From: Corallococcus coralloides DSM 2259
GTDB lineage: Bacteria > Myxococcota > Myxococcia > Myxococcales > Myxococcaceae
Direction of reading: 5' to 3'
DNA: 64,000 bases
Assembly: GCF_000255295.1 (NCBI RefSeq)
Contig: NC_017030.1
Coordinates: 8,592,328 to 8,656,327, forward strand
Each line of letters begins with the position of its first letter. Position 1 is the stretch's first letter. The translations under genes and the position numbers were made by a program. Positions 43,268 to 52,619 of the stretch are shown here, in pieces. A model generated the notes under the pieces. That model was not told the origin of the DNA. It did no database searches and was given only the letters and a program-made list of their open reading frames with translations.

Positions 43268-44134
43268 ATGCGAAAGCAATTCCTGACACTCACAGTGATG
43301 ACGCTTGCGGCCACCAGTGCCCTGGCAGCGGACCGCCTGAATCCGGCGGATCTGCGCCGTGTCACCAAGGCGCGTGAGTCCCTGGTCCCCGCCGTCGCGA
43401 AGGAGTTCGGCCCCAAGGCCCGGTTCATCCACCTCTTCGGCCAGGGCCAGGGAATGCTGGCGGGCGTCGTCGCGGAGATTCCCGCGGAGCCGCTGGGCAC
43501 GGACGAGCTGCCACTCCTGGCCATCGTCCGGTACGACGAATCCACCGGCGCGGTGCGCGTGGTGGCCCGCGAGTTCAAGTACCGCGAAGCCCGCTCAGTC
43601 GGGACGGACGTGGCGCTGCTGGAAGGTGACGGCACCCTGCGCGTGCGCGACGCCCATGGCCAGGACCGGCTGCTCGCGCGGGGCGTGGGCGGGGACCTGT
43701 TCCCCACGGCGAAGGGAGACGCGCTGGTGGCCACGCTGCTGATGAATAGCGAGGGGCCGCATGAAACCGCCGTGGGCCTCATCGACCTCCAGGGCCGCGT
43801 GAAGGTCCTGGCGGATGGCCCTGGCGTGGACGCGACGCCCAGCATCTCCCCCGATGGCAGGACCGTGGTGTTCGTGTCCGGCCGGACCAGCGTGGCGTCG
43901 TTCTACGTGACGAACGTGGAGGGCGCACCAGCCCGGCAGCTCACCAACGTCGGCCTGGAGAACTGGATGCTGTTCGGAGGCCCACCCAAGGAGTTCGTGC
44001 CCCCACCCGTCTCCACCCACCACATGGAGTGGCTGAACGAGGACGTGCTTCGCTACAACGCCGGCGGCGGTGCGTTCTGGAAGCTCAATGTGCGCACCGG
44101 CCACGCGGCTCCGGATGTGGGAGGTGAGCCGTGA
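43268..44134 (+). CDS. Exported TolB-like (PD40 beta-propeller) protein
   Basis: A 288-residue protein with a signal peptide (LTVMTLAATSALAAD). TPSISPDGRTVVFVSGRTSVASFYVTNVEGAPARQLTN is a WD40-like PD40 blade as in TolB and its relatives; weaker blades precede it. It ends with a 4-bp overlap with the M23 peptidase gene (GTGA at 44131), so the two are translationally coupled and probably act together in the periplasm or outside. Confidence 0.87.
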   Translation: MRKQFLTLTVMTLAATSALAADRLNPADLRRVTKARESLVPAVAKEFGPKARFIHLFGQGQGMLAGVVAEIPAEPLGTDELPLLAIVRYDESTGAVRVVAREFKYREARSVGTDVALLEGDGTLRVRDAHGQDRLLARGVGGDLFPTAKGDALVATLLMNSEGPHETAVGLIDLQGRVKVLADGPGVDATPSISPDGRTVVFVSGRTSVASFYVTNVEGAPARQLTNVGLENWMLFGGPPKEFVPPPVSTHHMEWLNEDVLRYNAGGGAFWKLNVRTGHAAPDVGGEP

Positions 44135-44769
44135 AGTCCCTGACCCTTGCGCTGGCCTTCGCGCTGCTGGCCTTCCCGGCGGTGTCCTCCGCCCAGACGA
44201 TGTTCCGCTTCCCCGCCTCACAGCTCGCGGACCAGTGCGGCAACGGCGGCTGCGTGGTGAGCGCGTACAAGGACTATGGCGGCCGGGACTACGCCTGCGG
44301 CGGCGTGCGCTACAGCGGCCACACGGGCATCGACTACGCGCTGGTCGGCGGGTTCAGCAAGATGGACTACGGCGTCTGGGCCATGAACGCCGCCCGGGGC
44401 TACGTCGAGGCGTCCGTGGATGGCTATTTCGACCGGTGCAACTACTGGGACCAGGCCAACCCCTACGCCGCCTGCGGCCTCTACACGGCCAACTACATCA
44501 TCATGCGACACCCGGACAACACGCAGACCAAGTACTGGCACCTGAAGGCATACACCCAGCAGTTCGCGCGGGGCACGACCCTCGCCTGCGGAAACTGGAT
44601 CGCCCGGGTGGGCTCGTCCGGCGCCTCCACCGGCCCGCACCTGCACTTCGAGTACTGGGTCCCCGGCTACGGCACGGATGACCCCTATGCGGGCTCCTGC
44701 GGAACGCCCTACACGCGGTGGACCGCCCAGGGCGCCTACCGCGGCCTCCCCGGCATCACCTGCCAGTAA
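44131..44769 (+). CDS. Secreted M23-family peptidase
   Basis: A 212-residue protein; GTG 44131 overlaps the previous stop. The signal peptide ends at VSSAQ. Zinc ligands of the lysostaphin/LytM fold are present: His64-x3-Asp68 (GHTGIDYA) and His170-Leu-His172 (STGPHLHFE), with His137 (YWHLK) as the active-site helper. Cys residues (CGNGGC, CNYW, AACG, LACG, GSCG) suggest disulphides. It should cut Gly- or amino-acid-linked peptides in peptidoglycan cross-bridges, or other Gly-rich proteins, perhaps in predation. Confidence 0.9.
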   Translation: MKSLTLALAFALLAFPAVSSAQTMFRFPASQLADQCGNGGCVVSAYKDYGGRDYACGGVRYSGHTGIDYALVGGFSKMDYGVWAMNAARGYVEASVDGYFDRCNYWDQANPYAACGLYTANYIIMRHPDNTQTKYWHLKAYTQQFARGTTLACGNWIARVGSSGASTGPHLHFEYWVPGYGTDDPYAGSCGTPYTRWTAQGAYRGLPGITCQ

Positions 44770-44801
44770 CCCGCCACCGCCAGCCCCTCGGAAAGCCTTC
44801 C

Positions 44802-44840
44802 CGGGTCCAGCGGGTATACACTGTATACCCGCTGGACCCG
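44802..44840. promoter_or_regulatory. 39-bp perfect palindrome before the amidohydrolase gene
   Basis: An 18-bp arm (CGGGTCCAGCGGGTATAC) and its exact complement flank a 3-bp centre (ACT). The core GGGTATACACTGTATACCC resembles a TetR-type operator. It ends 4 bp before the AGGAGG ribosome site of the gene at 44857. It could be an operator or, as RNA, a hairpin that terminates the upstream M23 gene transcript and controls translation. Confidence 0.75.
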
Positions 44841-44856
44841 ACAGGAGGAGCACCGC

Positions 44857-46260
44857 ATGGGCGACCGATGGCTGCTGCGTGGGGCGGAGATCATCACCTG
44901 CGATCCCGAACAGGCGGACCTGCCGCGAGGTGACGTCCTGGTGGAGGACGGGCGCATCCTCGCGATGGGTCCCCAGTTGCATGGCGGGGACTGTCGCGTC
45001 GTCGACCTGCGCGGGAAGCTGCTTCTGCCCGGCCTCATCGATGCGCACCGGCACACGTGGCAGACGCCGCTGCGCGCCCTAGGGGCGGACTGGACGGTGA
45101 TGGACTACCTGGCGGCGGTGCGCGTGAAGCTGTCGCCCGCGTTCCAGCCAGAAGACCTGCATGCCGCCAACCTGGCCGGGGCGCTGGAGGCCCTGGACGC
45201 GGGCATCACCACGCTCGTGGACTATTCGCACTGCGTGGAGTCCCCCGCGCACGCGGACGCCGCGCTCACGGCGCTGGAGGACTCCGGCATCCGGGCCCTC
45301 TTCGCCTACGGCTACGCGGCGGGTCCCCAGGAGAGCACCGCCCTGCCGACCCCCGCGAGCCGGAGGCAGGACGCCCGACGCCTGCGCTCCACCCGGCTGG
45401 CCTCCGACAGCGGGCTGGTCCGCATGGGCGTCGCGCTGACGGAGATGCAGGTTCCCTGGGAGCAGAGCCGGGCGGAAATCCTCTCCGCGCGCGAGCTGGG
45501 CGTCCCCATCACCGCCCACTGCTCCGCGTGGCCCGTGTCGGGCCCGAGCGAAGTGCGGCGGATGGCGGACGAAGGCCTGCTCGGTCCGGACGTGCTCTTC
45601 GTCCACTGCACGTGGAGCTCCGACGAGGACCTGCGGCGCATCGCCGACAGCGGCGGTGCCGTCGCGGTGACACCGGAGACGGAGCTTCAGATGGGCATGG
45701 GCTTCCCCGTCACCGGACGCGCGCTGCGCGCGGGGGTCCGGACGACGCTCGGCTGCGACGTCGTCTCCAGCAACGGCGGGGACCTGTTCACCGCGATGCG
45801 GCTGGCCCTCCAGGTGGAGCGGGCCCGGGCCCATGAGAAGGACGGGCTGTCCCGGGTCCTCGCGCTCAAGGCCGCTCGCATGCTGCCGATGGTGACGCTC
45901 GATGCCGCGGAGGCCCTGGGGCTGGGACGCGTGACGGGCTCGCTGCGGCCGGGCAAGGACGCGGACCTCATCGTCCTCTCCGCAGATGCGCTGAACCTGA
46001 CGCCACTCAACCGTCCCCGCGACGCGGTGGTGCTCCAGGCGCATGTGGGCAACGTCGAATCGGTGATGGTGCGCGGACGGTGGGCGAAGTTCCAGGGCGC
46101 CCTGGTGGACGTGGACCTGGCCACGGTCCGGCGCCGGGTCATCGAGGCCCGCGACGCGGTGCTCGCCCGGGCAGGAGGACCGGACGCACTCCTGGGCGAA
46201 CGGGCGGACCTCTCCGCGCACTGGGACATGGGAGGCGCTGGCGGCACGAAGGACGCGTGA
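44857..46260 (+). CDS. Amidohydrolase (cytosine-deaminase / TrzN-like)
   Basis: A 467-residue metal-dependent hydrolase; ATG 44857 follows AGGAGG. The composite barrel motifs are present: His64-x-His66 (IDAHRHTW), ITAHCSAW, VLFVHCTWSSDEDL and the metal Asp in TLGCDVVSSNGGDL. The C-terminal beta-sandwich block GSLRPGKDADLIVLS is present too. The nearest subtypes are chlorohydrolases and aminohydrolases acting on ring amines or similar substrates; the true substrate is unknown. A perfect palindrome lies in front and a TetR gene converges 12 bp after the stop, suggesting an inducible catabolic gene. Confidence 0.9.
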   Translation: MGDRWLLRGAEIITCDPEQADLPRGDVLVEDGRILAMGPQLHGGDCRVVDLRGKLLLPGLIDAHRHTWQTPLRALGADWTVMDYLAAVRVKLSPAFQPEDLHAANLAGALEALDAGITTLVDYSHCVESPAHADAALTALEDSGIRALFAYGYAAGPQESTALPTPASRRQDARRLRSTRLASDSGLVRMGVALTEMQVPWEQSRAEILSARELGVPITAHCSAWPVSGPSEVRRMADEGLLGPDVLFVHCTWSSDEDLRRIADSGGAVAVTPETELQMGMGFPVTGRALRAGVRTTLGCDVVSSNGGDLFTAMRLALQVERARAHEKDGLSRVLALKAARMLPMVTLDAAEALGLGRVTGSLRPGKDADLIVLSADALNLTPLNRPRDAVVLQAHVGNVESVMVRGRWAKFQGALVDVDLATVRRRVIEARDAVLARAGGPDALLGERADLSAHWDMGGAGGTKDA

Positions 46261-46272
46261 CGCGACGCCCAC

Positions 46273-47004
46273 TCAGCGCAGGCGACAGCGGGGGCGCTTT
46301 CGCGAGGGGCCCTGCCGTGCGTCGATGCGCCGCTGGATGCCCTCCAGCATGAAGCCGAGGCTCTGCTCGAACTCCCGCTCCACGTCGGTGGCCCGCATGT
46401 GCGGCACGCTGTGGGCAAGCCCCGGGTAGTCCCTGGCGGGAAGCGACTGGGCAGCCGCGAAGAACCGCTCGAACGGCGGCGGCGTCCCCGGTGCCCCCAC
46501 GTCCCACGGCTCCTGCCGGCGGATGGCTCCGGCCAGCCAGGAGAAGAACGTGTTGTGCAGCGCCCCCGCCTCCTTCCACGGGATGCCAGCGGCGTGAAGT
46601 CCGCTCACGGTCCGGTCGAGGATGACGAGCGCCGTGTGGACGACAGGGCCTTGCTCCAGCAGGAACTCCATCAGCCCCGGGTGTGCCAGCCCCACGGCGC
46701 GCAGACGGCCCGCGAGCAGCCGGAGCCACGCCACCGGATCCTGTTGCTCCGAGGGCAACACCAGGGTCTGGAGGATGGCCTCGGCGCACAGGAGCACGAG
46801 CGCATCCCGGTTCGCGACGTGCTTGTAGAGCGCCATGGGCGTGACCCGGAGCCGTTCGGCCAGCGTCCGCATGGAGAGCTGTCGCAATCCCTGTTCCCGG
46901 ACGAGCGCGACGGCGGTCTGGACCACGGTGTCTCGCGACAGTTGGGGCCGACGCCCACGTACTCCTCGAGGACTGCCCGCTCTGGAGGTCATGCGCTGGA
47001 GCAT
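46273..47004 (-). CDS. TetR-family transcriptional regulator
   Basis: A 243-residue protein; ATG 47004 (46992 possible). The DNA-binding domain VVQTAVALVREQGLRQLSMRTLAERLRVTPMALYKHVANRDALVLLCAEAIL is followed by a ligand domain of the TetR_C (tetracycline-repressor-like) kind, with HPGLMEFLLEQGPVVHTALVILDRTVSGLHAAGI. It is the obvious candidate to bind the palindrome 44802-44840 before the convergent amidohydrolase gene. Its own upstream region lacks a copy of that palindrome, so it may not autoregulate by the same site. Confidence 0.9.
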   Translation of the reverse strand: MLQRMTSRAGSPRGVRGRRPQLSRDTVVQTAVALVREQGLRQLSMRTLAERLRVTPMALYKHVANRDALVLLCAEAILQTLVLPSEQQDPVAWLRLLAGRLRAVGLAHPGLMEFLLEQGPVVHTALVILDRTVSGLHAAGIPWKEAGALHNTFFSWLAGAIRRQEPWDVGAPGTPPPFERFFAAAQSLPARDYPGLAHSVPHMRATDVEREFEQSLGFMLEGIQRRIDARQGPSRKRPRCRLR

Positions 47005-47250
47005 ATCCCGTCCATCAGAAGCGACGGTGATTCACAAACACAGCCACTCCTCAGAGCCTGCATCCATCAAGTGCGTCAGGCTTTGCGCCAGACTGTGGCT
47101 TGTCGCGTCCTGGAATGCGCGGACCACACAGCCCCATCCGAGGAGTAATCGGACGCAACGCATTCCGTCGAACGGGATCCAGGAGCTGGCGATGAGCACC
47201 GAGTGGGGTCAGTGGGGCATGCGGCGGTAGCCCGAGGAGCGCGCCGTCAC

Positions 47251-48150
47251 TCACCTCCCGAGTTCGGCCGCGAGCAGGTCGAACACCCGTCGGATTCGCT
47301 TGCTGGTGTTCAGCTCGCGGTGGGTCGTCAGCCAGATGGGAAGGACCCACGGGGCGAGGCTGGGGAGGGCCCGCCGGACCAGCGGCTCGGCATCTCCCAC
47401 GCGCTCGGGAGCGACGCCCACGCCGATGCCCTGCTTGACCATCTCCCAGTGCACGAGGTGGTTTCCCGCCAGCACCGGGAAGTTCCGTCGCGTCAGGCTC
47501 AAGCCCAGCCCGTTCAGCCCGTCGAGCATGGCGTCGGTCCCGCCAAATCCGATGAAGTCCGCGCGGCTCAGTGCCTTCGGCGTACGTGGGTTGCCAATGC
47601 GCGCCAGGTAGCGGGTCGCCGCATACAGCCGCATCGGGTCGTCCCTGAGCCTGGTGGCGATGAGGTCGGGCTGGGTGGGGCGGAAATTCCGGATCGCGAT
47701 ATCCGCCTCCCGCCGGCGCAGATCGACTGCGGTGTTGGTTGCGATGAGTTCGATGTCGATGCCCGGCGCCTCGCGCCGAAGCTTCTCCACGAGGGCCGGC
47801 AACAGGAACGCCGAGTAGATCTCGTTGGCCGTGATGCGGACCAGCCCGGTGACGCTCTGCGATTGTCCGCCGGCCGCAAGCGAGACACGCCCCGCGGCGT
47901 CGCCCATGGCTCGAACGTGGTCGAGCAGCTCGCGCCCGCTCGGCGTCAGCGTAAGGCTCCGCCCCACGCGCTCGAACAGCACCACGCCCAGCTCATCCTC
48001 GAGCGCGCTCACCTGACGCCCGAGTGTCGGCTGCGCCATGCCAAGCGCACGCGCCGCTGCCGTGAGCGAGCCCTCTTCCGCGGTGACCAGGAAGGCCCGC
48101 GCCCGATTCCAATCGAAATTGACCGTCCGCCAGTCCATGCATTTTCGCAT
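47251..48150 (-). CDS. LysR-family transcriptional regulator
   Basis: A 299-residue protein (ATG 48150, with 48138 also possible). The N-terminal HTH is NRARAFLVTAEEGSLTAAARALGMAQPTLGRQVSALEDELGVVLFER, followed by the periplasmic-binding-like effector domain (GLVRITANEIYSAFLLPALVEKLRREAPGIDIELIAT). It is divergent from the DUF2306 gene with 126 bp between starts, the classic LysR arrangement, so it probably activates that gene and represses itself. Confidence 0.92.
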   Translation of the reverse strand: MRKCMDWRTVNFDWNRARAFLVTAEEGSLTAAARALGMAQPTLGRQVSALEDELGVVLFERVGRSLTLTPSGRELLDHVRAMGDAAGRVSLAAGGQSQSVTGLVRITANEIYSAFLLPALVEKLRREAPGIDIELIATNTAVDLRRREADIAIRNFRPTQPDLIATRLRDDPMRLYAATRYLARIGNPRTPKALSRADFIGFGGTDAMLDGLNGLGLSLTRRNFPVLAGNHLVHWEMVKQGIGVGVAPERVGDAEPLVRRALPSLAPWVLPIWLTTHRELNTSKRIRRVFDLLAAELGR

Positions 48151-48276
48151 ATCAAGTGAACGAACCCAGTCAATTCCGTCGGTGGTCGCGGAGGGCTATT
48201 TGTTCGCACGGGATGAGGCGTGGCCGTCGTCACGCGCGTTGCCCATCGTTCCGACACCGACAGGAGAAGAGCCTCC

Positions 48277-48981
48277 ATGACCACCACCACCAAGGCCAGG
48301 CGGCTCGTGCCCGCTGCACTGGTCGCGCTCTCGCTCGTGCCCATCCTGGCCGGCGCCGCCCGTCTGGCCGAGCTGGCGGGCGGCGCCGAACTCACGCCGC
48401 ACAACGCGCGGTTCTTCGCATCGCCCCTACCGGTGGTGCTGCACGTCCTCAGCGCCAGCGTGTATTGCGTCCTGGGTGCCTGCCAATTCGCCCCGGACTT
48501 TCGCCGTCGGCGGCCCGGCTGGCACCGCGTCGCCGGGCGGCTCCTGGTCGCGTGCGGCCTCTTGGCTGGGCTCTCGGGCTTGTGGATGACGCTGTTCTAT
48601 CCCCGCGCCGAAGGCGACGGTGTGCTCCTCGACGGCCTGCGGCTCCTGTTCGGCGCGGCGATGGTCCTTTCCCTCGTCCTGGGGCTGGCCGCGATCCTGC
48701 GGCGGGACGTCGGCCGCCACCGGGCCTGGTCGATTCGAGGCTACGCCATCGGTCTGGGCGCGGGCACGCAGGTGCTGGTCTCCGTGCCCTGGTTCCTCAT
48801 CGTCGGCACGCCCGGCGAACTCGCCAGAGCGCTGCTGTTGGGCGCCGGCTGGGTCATCAACCTCGCCGTGGCCGAGCGGGTCATTCGTCGACAAACCGCC
48901 TCGCCGGTTCGCGCTGCCCAGATGCGCGAGGGGCTGCTCGAGGTACGCGCCAGCGTCGGGAACGCCTCACGCCCGCTGTAG
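48277..48981 (+). CDS. DUF2306-family membrane protein
   Basis: A 234-residue membrane protein; ATG 48277 is preceded by AGGAG about 13 bases upstream. About six hydrophobic helices are visible. VLHVLSASVYCVLGACQFAPDFRRRRPGWHRVAGRLLVACGLLAGLSGLWMTLFYP is the DUF2306 signature, in which paired His residues in membrane helices resemble haem-binding cytochrome b-type proteins. Function unproven; a redox or stress role under LysR control is possible. Confidence 0.87.
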   Translation: MTTTTKARRLVPAALVALSLVPILAGAARLAELAGGAELTPHNARFFASPLPVVLHVLSASVYCVLGACQFAPDFRRRRPGWHRVAGRLLVACGLLAGLSGLWMTLFYPRAEGDGVLLDGLRLLFGAAMVLSLVLGLAAILRRDVGRHRAWSIRGYAIGLGAGTQVLVSVPWFLIVGTPGELARALLLGAGWVINLAVAERVIRRQTASPVRAAQMREGLLEVRASVGNASRPL

Positions 48982-49142
48982 TTTGAGTCGTGCTCCTCGG
49001 GCGCGGTCGAGCTGTGGGCCCTCGTGGGCTCCGGGCTCAGGCACTCTCCCTCGACGGGGTTCCCGTCCCTCCGATACGCCATGCATCGATTGCAGGGTCG
49101 GGAACTCCTGGAGATGCCCTCTTCCGGGCGCAGGGAGTCCCC

Positions 49143-50549
49143 ATGCGCAATCCTTCGAAATCCATTGCAGTCGTGGCTGTCCTTCTCGTGGACCTGCTCC
49201 TGGGGGGCCCCGCCGCCGCGCATGATTCGCTGCGCGAGCGGATTGAGGCCTTCGTGCGCGCGGAGCAGAGGCGACAGAGCGTGCCCGGTCTCGCAGTGGG
49301 CGTCGTGAGTCACGGGCGGGTCGTGCTGGCGAAAGGGTACGGCTTCGCGAACCTGGAGCACCAGGTCCCCGTGGAGACGGACACCCTCTTCCAGTCCGGC
49401 TCCGTGGGGAAGATGTTCACCGCGATGACGGTGATGCTCCAGGTGGAGTCCGGCAGGTTGGCGTTGTCCGACAGCATCACGAAGTACTTCCCCGACGCGC
49501 CCGCGACATGGCGGCCCATCACGTTGCGCCACCTGCTGACGCATACCTCTGGCGTCGGCGACATCTACGACGTGCTCGACCCGCGACAGGACTACACGGA
49601 CGCGGACTACCGGCAACTCGCCTATGGGCGGCCCCTCCAGTTCCCCGCCGGCCTGCGCTGGAGCTATAGCAACACCGGCTACGTCCTGCTGGGCGTCCTG
49701 GTGAACCAGGTCGCGGGCACCTCCTACGTCAACGTCCTGGGGTCGCAGGTCTTCCGGCCCGCGCACATGAAGACCGCGCGAGGCATCAGCGAGGAGGACG
49801 TCATCCTGAACCGTGCGTCCGGCTACAGCGTCGTCAACGGCGTGGTCAAGAATCAGGTGTGGGTTTCGCCGTCGTTGAATCGCAACGCGGACGGTTCGCT
49901 CTATTTCTCCTTGAAGGACGTGCTGGCCTGGGACGCCGCCGTGGACCAGCGCGCCATCCTGGGCCGCGGAAGCTGGCAGCAGATCCTGACGCCCGTGAAG
50001 CTCAACAGCGGGGCCTCCTATCCGTATGGCTTTGGCTGGACGATCAAGGAGCGCGCGGGCAAGCCTCAGCATCAGCACGCTGGTAGCTGGCAGGGCTTCG
50101 TCAGCGTCTACTCCCGTTTCCTCGGGGACGAGCTGTCCATCGTGGTGTTGATGAATTCCAACACCGCGAACCCCACGACATTCGTGGATGGGATCGCGGC
50201 CATCGTGAACCCGGCGCTCGCGGTGCCTCCCCTGGCGCCCATTCCCGACGGAGAGCCGGCGATGACGGCGCGGTTCAGGGCGATACTCGAACAGCTCCGG
50301 AACGGGACACTGGATCCGGCGGATTTCGCGTACATCCCGAGCTGGTTCTTCCCGGAAGAAGTGCCGTACTACCAGGACCTGTTGCAGGACCTGGGGCCTG
50401 CGGGGCCGCTCGTCCTGGCGAAGCGCGAAGTGCTGGGCGATGACCGCGTCTACACGTACCTCGTGAAGTTCGGGGCCGCGACCTGGCGCTACAAGGTGGG
50501 CATCATCCCGGATGGCCGCGTGACCGGCCTTGGCCTGCAGAAGGACTGA
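49143..50549 (+). CDS. Serine beta-lactamase-like hydrolase (exported)
   Basis: A 468-residue protein; ATG 49143 follows GGGAG and begins a signal peptide (VAVLLVDLLLGGPAAA). The S12 motifs are Ser87-Val-Gly-Lys90 (GSVGKMF), Tyr175-Ser-Asn177 (WSYSNTGY) and HAG in QHQHAGSWQGF. The C-terminal about 110 residues form an extra beta domain (YYQDLLQDLGPAGPLVLAKREVLGDDRVYTYLVKF) seen in esterase-like members. It is distinct from the paralogue at 35223, which carries a TPR tail. Confidence 0.9.
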   Translation: MRNPSKSIAVVAVLLVDLLLGGPAAAHDSLRERIEAFVRAEQRRQSVPGLAVGVVSHGRVVLAKGYGFANLEHQVPVETDTLFQSGSVGKMFTAMTVMLQVESGRLALSDSITKYFPDAPATWRPITLRHLLTHTSGVGDIYDVLDPRQDYTDADYRQLAYGRPLQFPAGLRWSYSNTGYVLLGVLVNQVAGTSYVNVLGSQVFRPAHMKTARGISEEDVILNRASGYSVVNGVVKNQVWVSPSLNRNADGSLYFSLKDVLAWDAAVDQRAILGRGSWQQILTPVKLNSGASYPYGFGWTIKERAGKPQHQHAGSWQGFVSVYSRFLGDELSIVVLMNSNTANPTTFVDGIAAIVNPALAVPPLAPIPDGEPAMTARFRAILEQLRNGTLDPADFAYIPSWFFPEEVPYYQDLLQDLGPAGPLVLAKREVLGDDRVYTYLVKFGAATWRYKVGIIPDGRVTGLGLQKD

Positions 50550-50592
50550 CACCGGGTCCCCACGGGCGCATGATGTTCCCTGGAGGTCACAC

Positions 50593-51306
50593 GTGAGGCG
50601 CAGGTGGCGACAAAGGGCGTTCGCGCAGGTGGCGATGGCGGTGCTGGCGGCAGGTTGCGGCGCATCGAATGGTTCAGAGCCTCCTCGCGACTGCGTTCCC
50701 TCCGGCGGTGCCACGGGCGCCCCCGGAACCATCGAGGAGGCGGTGGCACTCATCAACTCCCTGCCCCGCCCCACTTCCGTGGCCTGCCTCGTGGAGAGTC
50801 TGGACTGCCCCCTGCGGGTGAGTGCCACGGAGAGCGACTTCAGCGCGCAACCCGCGCATGGCCGGCGCAGCCCTCGCATCTTCCTGTTCTCGGGGCCCCT
50901 CATCCTCTCGGTCGTCCCCGACGGCCCGGGAGCGGAGGTCGTCGAGTTCAGCCAGCTCGACGCCTCCGGCCGCTCCATCAAGGGAGAACTGGCCTTCCCC
51001 ATTGAAGCCGAGGTGCCCCCCGAGGCGCCCTACACGAAGGTCATGTTCCAGCCCGACCTCACCGTCTGCGCGTTCTGTCACGCGGACGAGAAGCCCGCAT
51101 ATCGCGTGGGTAACGCGTGGGCCTACTCCTCCCAGGCGCTGCGCCCGGTGGACTCCTCGCTCGTCCCGATCGAAGAGCTCCGGAAGGAAGCCTCCACCTG
51201 CGACGCCTCCGTCGAACCCGAGCGCTGCCGACTCCTTCAGGAGCTCTTCGAGCACGGCATGCCACGCGCTCACGCCTTTCCCTCGTCACTCCCGACCTTC
51301 CCCTGA
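50593..51306 (+). CDS. Lipoprotein with one c-type haem motif
   Basis: A 237-residue protein starting at GTG 50593 behind GGAGG. The lipobox is LAAGC. Cys159-Ala-Phe-Cys162-His163 (TVCAFCHADE) is a haem-attachment motif within a region describing a small beta domain (IFLFSGPLILSVVPDGPGAEVVEFSQLD). Other Cys residues may form disulphides. It is the second mono-haem-motif lipoprotein in the window (compare 10141-11580), but the two do not look homologous beyond the motif. Confidence 0.82.
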   Translation: MRRRWRQRAFAQVAMAVLAAGCGASNGSEPPRDCVPSGGATGAPGTIEEAVALINSLPRPTSVACLVESLDCPLRVSATESDFSAQPAHGRRSPRIFLFSGPLILSVVPDGPGAEVVEFSQLDASGRSIKGELAFPIEAEVPPEAPYTKVMFQPDLTVCAFCHADEKPAYRVGNAWAYSSQALRPVDSSLVPIEELRKEASTCDASVEPERCRLLQELFEHGMPRAHAFPSSLPTFP

Positions 51307-51442
51307 TTCATGCCTCGACGGAGGCGCCGCCCGCGGGTCGGGAGCTCGTCTTCACCTTCCGCCGGGCCGGAGCACGAACGCTGGGAAGGGCGCGATTTCA
51401 CGGGGCAGAGCCGCTGAGGCGGGCGTGTTAGCGTTCCGCGCG

Positions 51443-52606
51443 ATGAGCGGGCAAAAAGGGACGATTGTCGAACTCAACCCCATCGACGCCCTCGGGTGGA
51501 TCGAGCTCGACGAAGGCGGTCGGGTGCGCTTCGGCGGCACCGCGCTCAAGAGCTTCGCCGTGAGCCCCTCGGTCGGCACCCGGGTCGAGGTGCACGGCAC
51601 CGCGCCGGGCTACAAGGGCGTGCCCAAGGCGGTGATGGTGACGCCGCTCGTCGTCGCGCCCGCGGCCACCGAGGAGCCCAAGGCCGAGCCGAGCCGCGCG
51701 AAGAAGAAGACCCCATGGCCGACCTTCGTGCGCGAGCACCCGCGCTGGAGCGACGTCGCCGAGACCTGCGTGCCCTGCGCGCGCAAGGCGCCTCGCCCCG
51801 AACTCCCCGAGCACCCGCTGTTCGCGCCCTGGCGCCGCGAGCTCTGCGAGACCGCGCCAACCTGCGTTGATTTGAAGGTGCCGCATTACCTGAAGCCCGA
51901 GAGCTTCGAGCCCGGCCCCGGCGATTGCTTCGCGCACGGCCCCGTCGCCTGGCTCGACGAGCCGCGCTGGCCGAGCTGCGGCGTCTGCGCTCGCCCGCTG
52001 GAGATGTGCGTCCAGATCGCGCCGGCCGTGCTCGCGGACTTCCTCCCCGGCGGCCGCGGCCTCGCCGCGCTCTTCTGCTTTCACTGCGGCATCGAGAAGA
52101 CCCGCGATCCGCGCGTCGCGTACGTGCGCCTGGTGGAGCCGAGGCACCGCGTGACCGCCCCCGAGGCGTGGAAATCGACGTCGAATCGCTTGCGGCGCGA
52201 GAGCCAGCGGGTGACGCCGGCCTCACCGGCAACCGAGCTACCGCCGGCGAACTGGTACCGCTGTCGCTTGGAGATCACGCCGGAGACCGCGTCGAGCGCG
52301 CTCTTCGGCTTCGATACGCTCGAGCTCGACGGGCCGTTCCCCGAGGGCTTTGATCCGGATCGGCTCGAGGAGGTCGACGTGGAGTACGACGACTGGCTCG
52401 CGCAGCAGCGCGGCGGCGCGCGCTGGGGCGGAGCTCGCCTCGGCGGCGTGGCGGGCTGGGAACTGGCCGACGCGACGCCGAGCTGCGCCCACGGCGAGAT
52501 GCTGCACCTGCTCGACTACGCGGGCGGGCAGTTCCTCGAAGGGGCGCTGCACGTGTTCTCGTGCCGCGAGCGGGTCTGCGAGCTGGCGTTCGTCGCGGAG
52601 TTCTGA
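51443..52606 (+). CDS. DUF1963 (YwqG)-like protein with N-terminal cold-shock-like domain
   Basis: A 387-residue cytoplasmic protein, ATG 51443. Residues 4-66 (KGTIVELNPIDALGWIELDEGGRVRFGGTALKS ... VEVHGTAPGYKG) resemble a cold-shock/OB fold. The rest has CGVCARPLEMCVQIAPAVLADFLPGGRGLAALFCFHC and a C-terminal GGWELADATPSC...HLLDYAGGQFLEGALHVFSC, the layout of DUF1963/YwqG proteins, with Cys pairs that may bind zinc. Codon use is GC-rich but with more C-ending Arg/Glu than its neighbours. Function unknown. Confidence 0.78.
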   Translation: MSGQKGTIVELNPIDALGWIELDEGGRVRFGGTALKSFAVSPSVGTRVEVHGTAPGYKGVPKAVMVTPLVVAPAATEEPKAEPSRAKKKTPWPTFVREHPRWSDVAETCVPCARKAPRPELPEHPLFAPWRRELCETAPTCVDLKVPHYLKPESFEPGPGDCFAHGPVAWLDEPRWPSCGVCARPLEMCVQIAPAVLADFLPGGRGLAALFCFHCGIEKTRDPRVAYVRLVEPRHRVTAPEAWKSTSNRLRRESQRVTPASPATELPPANWYRCRLEITPETASSALFGFDTLELDGPFPEGFDPDRLEEVDVEYDDWLAQQRGGARWGGARLGGVAGWELADATPSCAHGEMLHLLDYAGGQFLEGALHVFSCRERVCELAFVAEF

Positions 52607-52619
52607 GGCGCCTGCGCTC

